Shown in pieces: positions 52,868 through 60,353 of a stretch of DNA of 64,000 nucleotides (its first letter is position 1; every line of letters begins with the position of its first letter). Under the pieces are notes generated by a model. The model saw only the letters and a list, made by a program, of their open reading frames with translations. It had not been told where the DNA came from and searched no databases. The translations under genes and the position numbers were made by a program. The stretch is from JAUVXJ01 sp964433755. GTDB lineage: Bacteria > Chloroflexota > Anaerolineae > UBA7937 > B3-Chlor. Location: positions 620,001 through 684,000 of the forward strand of contig CAYSSR010000002.1 in the NCBI GenBank assembly GCA_964433755.1, in the 5' to 3' direction.

Positions 52868-52896
52868 ATTATAGGCCAGGCGAGGCCTTCAGGCAA
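52868..52896 (-). promoter_or_regulatory. promoter of the corrinoid/MtmB-like operon
   Basis: On the minus strand TTGCCT (52896-52891), 17 bases and a consensus TATAAT (52873-52868), about 35 bases before the ATG. A divergent promoter for the homocysteine methyltransferase starts 95 bases away. Confidence 0.65.
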
Positions 52897-52991
52897 CGCC
52901 CTGCTTGTCAACATCCTGGCCGGCTCACGTGTGTAGCGCCGGGCACAGAGATCTTTCAGCGGGGCCCTGCTCCATCGTGGCGCGATGGTCC

Positions 52992-53020
52992 TTGTCTCAC
53001 TCGGGCGGGGGAGGTATAAT
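52992..53020 (+). promoter_or_regulatory. promoter of the homocysteine methyltransferase gene
   Basis: TTGTCT (52992-52997), 17 bases and a consensus TATAAT (53015-53020), 32 bases before the ATG. It is divergent from the corrinoid operon promoter. Confidence 0.65.
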
Positions 53021-53052
53021 CGCCAACACACAGTAGCGGGCGGAGGACGGAG

Positions 53053-53916
53053 ATGGGTTTCGTGCAAAGGCTCACCACCGGCGAGACGATCCTGGCAGAC
53101 GGCGCGATGGGCACCATGCTCCAGGCGGCAGGGCTGGAGAAGGGCCACGCCCCAGAGGAGTTCAACCTCACCAATCCCGAGAAGGTGCTGGCGGTACATC
53201 AGGGATACGTCCACGCAGGTTCGGAACTCATCCTCACCAATAGCTTCGGCGGGAACAAGTACAGGCTATCCAAGTACGGCCTTGGCGACAGTGTGTACGA
53301 CCTGAACCGCAGGGCAGCAGAGATCGCCAAAGAGGCCGGCGCCGCCTTCGTGGCCGGCTCCATGGGTCCCACAGGAGAGTTCTTCGCCCCTCTCGGCACT
53401 CTCACACCTGAAGAAGCGCAAGAGACGTTTGCAGAGCAGGCCAGGGGGCTGGCGGACGGCGGCGTGGACCTCCTGGTCATAGAGACCATGTCCGATCTGA
53501 ATGAGATGGGAGCCGCGATCCAGGGCGCAAAGCAGGCCACCGATCTGCCTCTGGTCTGTACCATGACCTTCCAGCAGAAGCTCCACACCATCATGGGCGT
53601 CAGTCCATCTCAAGCCGCAGAGGCACTCGCCAACTGGGGAGCAGCCGCCTTGGGGGCCAACTGCGGCACCGGCCCGGAGGAAGTGGAGCAGGTGTTGGAG
53701 CAGATGAAGGAGACAGTACCCGACGCCTTCCTGGTGGCCAAGGCCAACGCCGGCGTGCCCCGTCTGGTCAAGGGTCGCACAGAGTACGACGCCACGCCCG
53801 AGTTAATGGCCGAGTATGCTGTTCGCTTCGCCCATATGGGCGTGACCATCATCGGCGCCTGCTGCGGCTCCACCCCCGAGCACATCGCCGCCATGGCAGA
53901 AGCGCTGGACAAGTAG
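53053..53916 (+). CDS. homocysteine/betaine-type S-methyltransferase
   Basis: A 287-residue protein. ILADGAMGTMLQ at the start, then VAGSMGPTGE, GANCGTGPEEV (zinc Cys about 198) and IIGACCGSTPEHI (zinc Cys pair about 272) are the hallmarks of the Hcy-methyltransferase (BHMT/MetH N-terminal) fold. It would take a methyl group from a corrinoid or betaine and give it to a thiol. Its divergent position next to the MtmB-like operon suggests it may accept methyl groups from that corrinoid protein, an inference. ATG lies 7 bases after GGAGGACGGAG. Confidence 0.9.
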   Translation: MGFVQRLTTGETILADGAMGTMLQAAGLEKGHAPEEFNLTNPEKVLAVHQGYVHAGSELILTNSFGGNKYRLSKYGLGDSVYDLNRRAAEIAKEAGAAFVAGSMGPTGEFFAPLGTLTPEEAQETFAEQARGLADGGVDLLVIETMSDLNEMGAAIQGAKQATDLPLVCTMTFQQKLHTIMGVSPSQAAEALANWGAAALGANCGTGPEEVEQVLEQMKETVPDAFLVAKANAGVPRLVKGRTEYDATPELMAEYAVRFAHMGVTIIGACCGSTPEHIAAMAEALDK

Positions 53917-54214
53917 CGCGATGGCCAGTTGTGGTGAGTCCGCCCAGAGATTGCCGCTCGCTCCAGACGATACCTGCCGACCCTGGGGTTCAGCTGCCGC
54001 TTCAGTCACGAAGGCGCCGCCCGACGTGCGCCTCACCGACCCAACACCGTCGTAGCCCGCTTTGGGCTGGCTTCTCTGCCTCTGCCCAAGGGACGCCCTG
54101 CTGACGGGACGATCTGAGACCGAGTCGGCAGAGCAGGTTGCCTACGCACCGCTTTGAGCGTAGAATAGCCCATCAGGAAGCCCATCCAGCGCACGCTCAC
54201 CCCAGGAGTGTTAG
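53917..54214. other. intergenic, weak hairpin only
   Basis: About 298 bases. A small inverted repeat (AGCCC at 54054, GGGCT at 54064) might end the methyltransferase transcript. Nothing else. Confidence 0.35.
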
Positions 54215-54979
54215 ATGGATGCGCAGTGGACCTCTGTGCTTCTCAGCTTCGCTACTGGAGCCTTGACCGGTGCCCTGGTGACGTACTTCCGGCACTGGCT
54301 GGCCCGCCGCAGGGAATCGGAAAGCCGAGAGTTCGCCCAAGCCCAGGAAAGAGAGCGCGTCAGGCGTGAGCACTACTCCCGCGCCCTGGGCTACGAGAGG
54401 ACGAGGGAGAGCCTGCGCGGCTGCGACCTGTCAGAGCAGGACCTGGCCGGGATCTATCTGGCCAAGGCCGACTTGCAGCGCGTCAACCTCAGCTGCGCGG
54501 ACCTGTCTACCTCGAACCTGGAGCAGGCCAACCTCATCGGGGCGAACCTGGGACGCGCCAGGCTATCAGGCGCCAATCTGACGGAGACGGCTCTGGAGGG
54601 CGCCAATCTGGAGGACGCAATCCTCCAGTCGGCGGTGCTGGAAGACGCCAACCTGGCGGGGGCCAGCCTTCTGCGAGCTGACCTGCGTAGCGCCGTGCTG
54701 GAAGGCACCAATCTGGAATGGGCCGACCTCAGGGACGCCCAGCTCCAGGGTGTGGAGCTGAAGAAGGCCAGGATGGAGGCAGCACGTCTGCAAAGGGCCG
54801 ACCTGGCAGGCGCAAATCTGAAGGGAGTCGACCTGGCACAGGCTAACCTCGAAGGAGCCAACCTGGGAGGCACCAATCTCAAGAAGGCCAATCTGGATGG
54901 TGCCTATCTGCGGGGCGCCAGGCTCGATTCCGCCACCGTGATGCCCGACGACTGGGAAGATCTGGCGGCCACCAAATGA
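54215..54979 (+). CDS. pentapeptide-repeat protein with membrane anchor
   Basis: A 254-residue protein. A transmembrane helix at about 8-26 (LLSFATGALTGALVTYF) is followed by a charged coiled stretch. From residue 68 to 245 run about 35 pentapeptide units A(D/N)Lxx, forming a right-handed quadrilateral beta helix. Such proteins mimic DNA or scaffold membrane complexes; some protect gyrase, but those lack the anchor. ATG lies 8 bases after CAGGAG. Confidence 0.9.
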   Translation: MDAQWTSVLLSFATGALTGALVTYFRHWLARRRESESREFAQAQERERVRREHYSRALGYERTRESLRGCDLSEQDLAGIYLAKADLQRVNLSCADLSTSNLEQANLIGANLGRARLSGANLTETALEGANLEDAILQSAVLEDANLAGASLLRADLRSAVLEGTNLEWADLRDAQLQGVELKKARMEAARLQRADLAGANLKGVDLAQANLEGANLGGTNLKKANLDGAYLRGARLDSATVMPDDWEDLAATK

Positions 54980-55368
54980 ACATCGCAGTTGTCGCCGGGG
55001 TCTACCCAGCTCTGTGCACATGCTGAGGAACAGTACGTGCCATCCTTCGCTTTCCATATAGGATACGGTGGACCGTCCATCCACGCTGCGCGCACTGTGG
55101 CCAACCGCCACGAGTGTTGCATTTGCTACTCCGTGGAGTGTATGCTATATTGACGGCAGGACTCACGCAGGGCATCGGCCCTGCGGTTTCACGTAGTCAG
55201 CCACGTGCCCCAACCAGAAGCGGTCAAGTGTCCAATGGCGCTAGTGGCGGCGACGGGGAGCCAACGAGCCCAGGGTGTCCATGAATCACAAGGATGGGTT
55301 CGGGCGACGGCCCACGGTGTGGAAGCCCCCCGTTCAAGAACACGCACGAGAAAGGAGTGTGAGAGCAA
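54980..55368. other. intergenic with DUF5679 promoter
   Basis: About 390 bases. Apart from the promoter at 55123-55151 it holds no recognised gene. Confidence 0.4.
55123..55151 (+). promoter_or_regulatory. possible promoter upstream of the DUF5679 gene
   Basis: TTGCTA (55123-55128), 17 bases and TATATT (55146-55151). An overlapping alternative pairs TTGCAT with TATGCT at 18 bases. The leader to the ATG at 55369 is over 200 bases. Confidence 0.4.
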
Positions 55369-55515
55369 ATGGAAGCGTACTGTGTCAAGTGCAAGGCGAA
55401 GCGACCGATATCGAATCCCAAGGAAGTAGTGCTCAAGAACGGACGTCCCGCCATCAAAGGGACCTGCTCCGTCTGCGGCACCAACGTCACAAGATTCGTC
55501 AAGAAAGGCTCCTGA
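55369..55515 (+). CDS. DUF5679 zinc micro-protein
   Basis: A 48-residue protein: MEAYCVKCKAKR, then VVLKNGRPAIKGTC, SVCGT and a basic tail. Two CxxC pairs form a zinc-binding site. The KNGRPA-KGTCxVCGT pattern is that of DUF5679, a family widespread in Chloroflexota and often linked to nucleic-acid binding. ATG 55369 follows AAAGGAG. It ends at a strong terminator, so it is a single-gene transcript. Confidence 0.9.
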   Translation: MEAYCVKCKAKRPISNPKEVVLKNGRPAIKGTCSVCGTNVTRFVKKGS

Positions 55516-55535
55516 GCCACGAACAGCTCTGACGT

Positions 55536-55576
55536 CTCCGTCGGGTGCTATCCCCACCTACAAGCACCCGACGGAG
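55536..55576 (+). terminator. strong intrinsic terminator after DUF5679
   Basis: CTCCGTCGGGTGCT (55536-55549) and its exact complement (55563-55576) make a 14-base-pair stem with a 13-base loop, followed by CTTTCC. It starts 20 bases after the stop codon. Confidence 0.85.
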
Positions 55577-55704
55577 AGCCTTTCCTTGCCGCCCTCGTCC
55601 CGTCGTCGTCAAGGCGGCCTTCCGAGCGCGGCTCCAGTACAAGTTGCCGCCCGCCAGTCTGACTGCCGACTTCCAGCCCCCCGGATGAGAACGGCGCACC
55701 GCCG

Positions 55705-56523
55705 ATGAGTCAAGCTCCTTCAAACGTTCTTCTCGGTGTTCAGGGTTTCAGCGCTAAAGACTGGGTGGGGACCTTCTATCCGCCTCGCTCCTCGGCCGTA
55801 CAGTTCCTGCCCTTCTACGCTCGCGTCTTCGACACCGTAGAGGTAAACAGCACCTTCTATGCGATCCCCTCTGCCTCCACCGTTGACTCGTGGGCACGGC
55901 GCACACCGGACCACTTTCTGTTCGCCTGCAAGATTCCGCAGGAGATCACCCACGATCAGCGCTTAGGGGGAGTGGAAGAGAAGCTCGGCGTGTTCCTGGA
56001 CAGGATGAGGCTTCTGGGCCAGAAGCTGGGTCCCGTGGTCGTCCAGTTCCCCCGCTCCTTCACCCGGCGCTTCGAGGGGAACCTGAACACCTTCCTGCCC
56101 CTCCTGCCGAGAGACGTCTCATTCGTGGCCGAGTTTCGTAGCGAATCCTGGCACGACGAGGGGACACTCGACCTGTTGAGGGAGTTCGACGTGGCCTGGT
56201 GTATCAACGACTGGCAGGATCTCCCCCCGGTAGTCGAGACCACGACGGACTTCGCCTACCTGCGCCTGGTGGGCTACCATCAGGAATTCAAGTACCTGGG
56301 GGAGGTACAACGAGATCGATCGGAGGACCTGGCTGCCTGGGCCAGCAGGATCGGGGGCCTTGCGGCGCGCGTGGAGAGAGTCTACGTATACGTGAACAAC
56401 CACTACGCAGGTCACGCCCCCGCCACAGTGAACCACTTGGCCAAACTGCTGGGTTTGCCCGCTGTGGACCCCCAGAGCCTGTGGCCCGCTCAGGCCAGCT
56501 TCTTCCCCGAGGCAAACGACTAG
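55705..56523 (+). CDS. DUF72 family protein
   Basis: A 272-residue TIM-barrel-like protein. The start VLLGVQGFSAKDWVGTFYPP, then VEVNSTFYAIPSASTVDSWARRTPDHFLFACKIPQEITHD, and VAEFRSESWHDE are signatures of DUF72. The end YVYVNNHYAGHAPATVNHLAKLLG also fits. Members have been suggested to bind nucleic acids or act in DNA repair, but none has a proven role. No start alternative is better supported than ATG 55705. Confidence 0.9.
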   Translation: MSQAPSNVLLGVQGFSAKDWVGTFYPPRSSAVQFLPFYARVFDTVEVNSTFYAIPSASTVDSWARRTPDHFLFACKIPQEITHDQRLGGVEEKLGVFLDRMRLLGQKLGPVVVQFPRSFTRRFEGNLNTFLPLLPRDVSFVAEFRSESWHDEGTLDLLREFDVAWCINDWQDLPPVVETTTDFAYLRLVGYHQEFKYLGEVQRDRSEDLAAWASRIGGLAARVERVYVYVNNHYAGHAPATVNHLAKLLGLPAVDPQSLWPAQASFFPEAND

Positions 56524-56578
56524 GCCGGTCTTCTGCCTTGGCTCACCTCGCGATCACCAGGACGACTCTCCTGGCCGC

Positions 56579-56926
56579 CTACTCCTGCGGCGGGCTGAAC
56601 TGGGACTCAGGCCAGTCTCCCATGAGCCGGGTGGGGCCGAACTCCAGGATGTCGTTCACTCCGGTGAAGGCAGTGTAGTTCTCGGGGTGGGCGATGATGT
56701 CCTGGTCCAGTCGATCGTAGGTACCGTACTCCTCGATCTCCCGCCAGACCTCCAACTGGTACTGGCCGCCAAAGCCGAACTGCACAGCGTAGGCCTTCAC
56801 CGACTTGGTACCCGGCGCGACTTCGTACGCGGCCCTGCCCTTCTCGTGCCACCACTCCACCACGTCCGCACCCTTGCCGGGCTTGATCCTGATGCTGTTC
56901 ACCTCGTAGATGCGGTACTTCTCCAT
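56579..56926 (-). CDS. dimeric alpha/beta-barrel-like protein
   Basis: A 115-residue protein: MEKYRIYEVNSIRIKPGKGADVVEWWHEKGRAAYEVAP, then VKAYAVQFGFGGQYQLEVWREIEEYGTYDRL. This two-repeat-like beta-alpha pattern suits ABM/NIPSNAP-type barrels, but the exact family is uncertain. ATG at 56926 follows AGGAGGAGG. The gene stands alone on the minus strand. Confidence 0.7.
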   Translation of the reverse strand: MEKYRIYEVNSIRIKPGKGADVVEWWHEKGRAAYEVAPGTKSVKAYAVQFGFGGQYQLEVWREIEEYGTYDRLDQDIIAHPENYTAFTGVNDILEFGPTRLMGDWPESQFSPPQE

Positions 56927-57131
56927 GGACCAGACCTCCTCCTGTTAGTGTAGTGTGCATGTGTGCAAAGGAGAGTGTGCAAAAGGGACGCCCAAGACAT
57001 GCCTGCGAACCGGCTCCCACTGGTTTCGGCGCTGTCGACAACTCCGCGCAGTCAACCACGCCGCGACGCCGCCGAGCCCCCTCGACCTGCCTCTGCCGCA
57101 CACTACACAACAGCTCGTTGACAGCCGAGGT

Positions 57132-57458
57132 TCACTCCTCGGCCATCGAGGCCCCGCAGTACTCGCAGAACGCATTGTCGGCGGGGTTGTCGGCACCGCA
57201 AGAAGAGCACGATTTCATCGCTATCTCCTCCACGGTGACCGCCTTGGCCGCCGGCGCTGGCTCCGCCTTGGGGGCAACCGTGGGCTCCACCTTACGGGAC
57301 GGCGCAGGCTTCCGCGCGGTTGTCTTCTTCGGCTCTGCTTGGGGCTTTCTGCGTCCCACGACCAGCAGCAACACGACCACCACGACCACCGCCAGGACGA
57401 GCGGCACCAAGCATCCGCACGACAAGACCATCATCTCCGAGATACCCACTGATTCCAT
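57132..57458 (-). CDS. single-pass membrane protein with C-terminal zinc ribbon
   Basis: A 108-residue protein. A helix at about 12-34 (LVPLVLAVVVVVVLLLVV) is followed by a Lys/Pro/Ala linker and a C-terminal zinc ribbon, CSSCGADNPADNAFCEYCG. ATG 57458 follows ACGGAGC; the upstream extension to 57536 has no similarity. It is downstream of the large zinc-ribbon protein, probably in one operon. Function unknown. Confidence 0.8.
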   Translation of the reverse strand: MESVGISEMMVLSCGCLVPLVLAVVVVVVLLLVVGRRKPQAEPKKTTARKPAPSRKVEPTVAPKAEPAPAAKAVTVEEIAMKSCSSCGADNPADNAFCEYCGASMAEE

Positions 57459-57511
57459 TGCTCCGTAGTCTCCTTCTCTGTCCGGCGCATCTCCGGGAGT
57501 GGACGCGCCTG

Positions 57512-58747
57512 TCAATCCTTCAATGTCGCTCCGCAATACGGACAGGCGACCCAGTCAGGCTCCGTGGCCTTACCGCACTCCGGGCACACAGAGGCGAGCC
57601 TCGCGCCGCAGTGGGGACACACCTGCCAATCTCCCTCCACTGCTTTGCCGCAGTCCGGACAGCCGACGCCCGCTTCCGACTCCACGCTGGACTCGTCCGC
57701 TGCCGCCTCTGTCCTCTCAGCCGACTGCTCTGCCTCCGTCTGCTGCCCCTCCTCAGAAGGTTCCTCCTCTCCCAACTGGTGCCCGCATTTTCCGCAAAAC
57801 CGAATGCCTGGCGTGAGAGGGTGACCGCACTCGGGACACGCGCCTTCCGCTGGCGCCTCCTCGGCTACTTCCACATCAGCGGCCGTTTCCTCTCCAGCCA
57901 AGCGGTGGCCGCACTTACCACAGAAGCCGATCCCAGGACGGAGTTGGTTGCCGCATTGAGGGCAGACCTGTTCCCCTGCTTCCTCTGTCTCCACCGTCGT
58001 GGCCTCGATCGGGCCTTCCTCCACCTCGCTGGTATCCGCTGGTGCAGCGAGAAGCGCAGTGGGCGCCTTTGCCTCTTCTGCCTCTGCCTGCTGCTCCCCG
58101 CCCGCCGCGTCCCCACTCGCAATGGTCACGATGGCGCGCCTGGTATCGTTCTCCATCAGCCACAGATGACCGGCCGAGACGGGGACCCGATTGTCGTACG
58201 CCTCTATCAACTGGTCGTAGAGGTCCTGCCCCTTCCGCCCCTCGAACTTCCCACTTTGCGGGTTCAACCACTCCAGGCCCGAGAGATCGTACTCGAACAC
58301 CGTATCCACCTTGCCGCGTGCACGAGTCAGATTCCCGGCGATGACGATCTGCCGCCCCACCAGGCCCTTCTTGAACCTGGGCCTGGCCAGTGCTGCGGCC
58401 AGGTATTCCTTCTTCCTGACCTTGCCCTTCTGCCAGGTTCGGCCGCCGGTGTCGACCTCGAACCAGTAGGACCTGCACAGATCGCTGAACACCGTCGCCA
58501 CCCTGTAGAAGACCACGCGGTACCTGGAGACGCCCATGTAGACCCCGAAGTCGGATCTATTGCGTGTGGAGAACATCTCCGTGTCAACCTTGCCGATCCA
58601 CTGCACCCGCTCGTCCGCGAAGGTAGCCACCGCTATAGGCTCGCCGCCGCGCAACCTATCCTTGCGCTTGTAGAAGGGTGAAGGAGCGCCGTTGGACCAG
58701 TTCTCCATCAGCTTCTCTAGGTCAACCTGGCTAATCTCCACGCTCAC
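57512..58747 (-). CDS. protein with unknown N-terminal domain and four zinc ribbons
   Basis: A 411-residue protein. Residues 1-200 form an unrecognised globular domain (WIGKVDTEMFSTRNRSDFGVYMGVSRYRVVFYRVA). An acidic linker follows. Then come four zinc ribbons of the CPxCG type at about 262-282 (CPQCG, then FCGKCG), 302-322, 364-382 (CPDCG, then VCPHCG) and 387-406 (CPECG, then ACPYCG), separated by Glu/Ala-rich linkers. The ribbons suggest a scaffold or nucleic-acid binder. ATG at 58747 was taken as start. Confidence 0.8.
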   Translation of the reverse strand: MSVEISQVDLEKLMENWSNGAPSPFYKRKDRLRGGEPIAVATFADERVQWIGKVDTEMFSTRNRSDFGVYMGVSRYRVVFYRVATVFSDLCRSYWFEVDTGGRTWQKGKVRKKEYLAAALARPRFKKGLVGRQIVIAGNLTRARGKVDTVFEYDLSGLEWLNPQSGKFEGRKGQDLYDQLIEAYDNRVPVSAGHLWLMENDTRRAIVTIASGDAAGGEQQAEAEEAKAPTALLAAPADTSEVEEGPIEATTVETEEAGEQVCPQCGNQLRPGIGFCGKCGHRLAGEETAADVEVAEEAPAEGACPECGHPLTPGIRFCGKCGHQLGEEEPSEEGQQTEAEQSAERTEAAADESSVESEAGVGCPDCGKAVEGDWQVCPHCGARLASVCPECGKATEPDWVACPYCGATLKD

Positions 58748-58775
58748 CTCCAGCCGAAAGCACAGTGGCCCCCGA

Positions 58776-60326
58776 TCACACCTCTGCTTCCCAGCGAGAC
58801 CTGCCCCGTCGCCACAACACCAGACCCAGGCCCGCCAGCGGGAGCGCCAGGCCGGAGCAAGGGCACAGACTACCTTGCCCCTCTTCCTGGACCGGCGCTT
58901 CCTCCACGACAGCGGTCACTGGCCCCTCCTGACTCTCCACCATGAGACCCAGGTCGTCCACCCACATCCGCCCCTGTCGGGATGACTCTCCCGAACCGGA
59001 GAAGTCGAAACTCACGCCCACCACCCTGCTCAGGTCGAGCTCGGACACGCCACCCTCACCGTACCAGTCAGGCTTGAGAAAGCTATCCCAGGGTACTTGT
59101 GTCAGCGCCCAGTTCTCAGTGCTCCCCAGCGGCGTGGTCAGCTCAGCTTGGAAAGGCGTCGGCTCCTCTGCATCCCCCACCTGTAGAGTGAGTGCCAGGG
59201 GTGTGCCTGGATCGTCGCTTAGCATCCACATCGACAGGCCGTCAGCATGGCTCCAGTCCCGAGGAACATCAAAGGCAACACCGCAGCCGGCCCAGCCTTC
59301 CGGCTTGATGCCATACTGCACCAAGAGTGAACTCTCGCCGCCGTAGGCTGCTCCCGAGTCCACCACGCACTCCATACTCGTCCCCTCGCCGTCGGTCCAC
59401 GTCTCCCAACCGCCCCCTGGTTCGTACCCTTCGAAGTCGTCGATGACAGTCGTCTCCGCCTGTTCGATAGGGACAGAGACGTCCTCTGGAGTCGAAGGCT
59501 CCTCCGCTGCCGGCGAGGTCGGGCTCACCTCTGCGGGAGGACGCGGTTCCCCACCTCCGTATGACCGAATAGTCTGGTCCAGGAACTCCACGAAGAGAGG
59601 TCCAATGGTACGGTTGGCGAGCTCGTTGGGATGGGCGTCGTACTCGTCCATCCTGTACTCGGGCCGTAAGAAGTTGTCGTCTCCAGCCAGCAGGCCGAAG
59701 AAGTCGAAGACGAAGACGTTGGGATGACCGCTCAGGTATTCCCTCGATTGGAGCCAGCTCGTAAAGGCTCTGGCTCGCGCAGCGGCGTCAGGGCTGCTGT
59801 CGGCCGGCAGCTCGGGGGGCTGGGTCACGATGACAAAGACCTTGTCAGGGTACTGATCCATCCGATCTCGGATGGATAGATAGTAGGACCGGTACTCCTG
59901 CAACTGCTCCTCGCTCTCGATGTTGCTCACCGGGAAGCAGGACTTAAAGGCGATGACGTCGTACTGCATCATGTGGCTGAACGTGTTGTCGGGCGGGTCG
60001 TGGAGCGGCTGCCCGAAGATGGCCGCATAGCCGTCGGGGTCCGTGTTGTCTCCCGGCACGTCGAAGTTGGTCCCCGTCCACGTGCCATCGGCCAGGATCA
60101 GGCCATCGTCGTTGTAGCCGTGGTCGTAGAACTCGTACCCCAATGCCGTGAGTCCCTCGCGCACGCCGCCCTCGGCGATGAGATTAGCCCCGCACGAATG
60201 ATGCAGGAAGATGATCCTGGTCCCCTGCGCCGCCGCTGGCCACGCTCCTCCTTGTGCCAGGACGAGAAGACCAAGCACGAGAAGCACTTGAGCACTCCGC
60301 CGACCCGAGCCAATGATACCGCTCAT
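58776..60326 (-). CDS. secreted SGNH-like protein with CBM-type domain and C-terminal sorting signal
   Basis: A 516-residue exported protein. A signal peptide (1-31) ends in AAAQG. Residues 35-255 look like an SGNH-type hydrolase: FLHHSCGANL at the start and a DAHPNELANRTIG segment with the Asp-x-x-His pair; the usual Ser seems to sit in HHSCG. A Pro/Ser linker follows, then a beta-sandwich of carbohydrate-binding type (310-470: TTVIDDFEGYEPGGGWETWTDG). The tail has CPCSGLALPLAGLGLVL, then RR, the same sorting-signal style as the Asp-box protein at 7103. ATG 60326 has GGGGAGGGGGG upstream. Followed by the lyase-like lipoprotein upstream on the same strand. Confidence 0.75.
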   Translation of the reverse strand: MSGIIGSGRRSAQVLLVLGLLVLAQGGAWPAAAQGTRIIFLHHSCGANLIAEGGVREGLTALGYEFYDHGYNDDGLILADGTWTGTNFDVPGDNTDPDGYAAIFGQPLHDPPDNTFSHMMQYDVIAFKSCFPVSNIESEEQLQEYRSYYLSIRDRMDQYPDKVFVIVTQPPELPADSSPDAAARARAFTSWLQSREYLSGHPNVFVFDFFGLLAGDDNFLRPEYRMDEYDAHPNELANRTIGPLFVEFLDQTIRSYGGGEPRPPAEVSPTSPAAEEPSTPEDVSVPIEQAETTVIDDFEGYEPGGGWETWTDGEGTSMECVVDSGAAYGGESSLLVQYGIKPEGWAGCGVAFDVPRDWSHADGLSMWMLSDDPGTPLALTLQVGDAEEPTPFQAELTTPLGSTENWALTQVPWDSFLKPDWYGEGGVSELDLSRVVGVSFDFSGSGESSRQGRMWVDDLGLMVESQEGPVTAVVEEAPVQEEGQGSLCPCSGLALPLAGLGLVLWRRGRSRWEAEV

Positions 60327-60353
60327 TCCCCCCTCCCCGACCAACCGCAGTCT

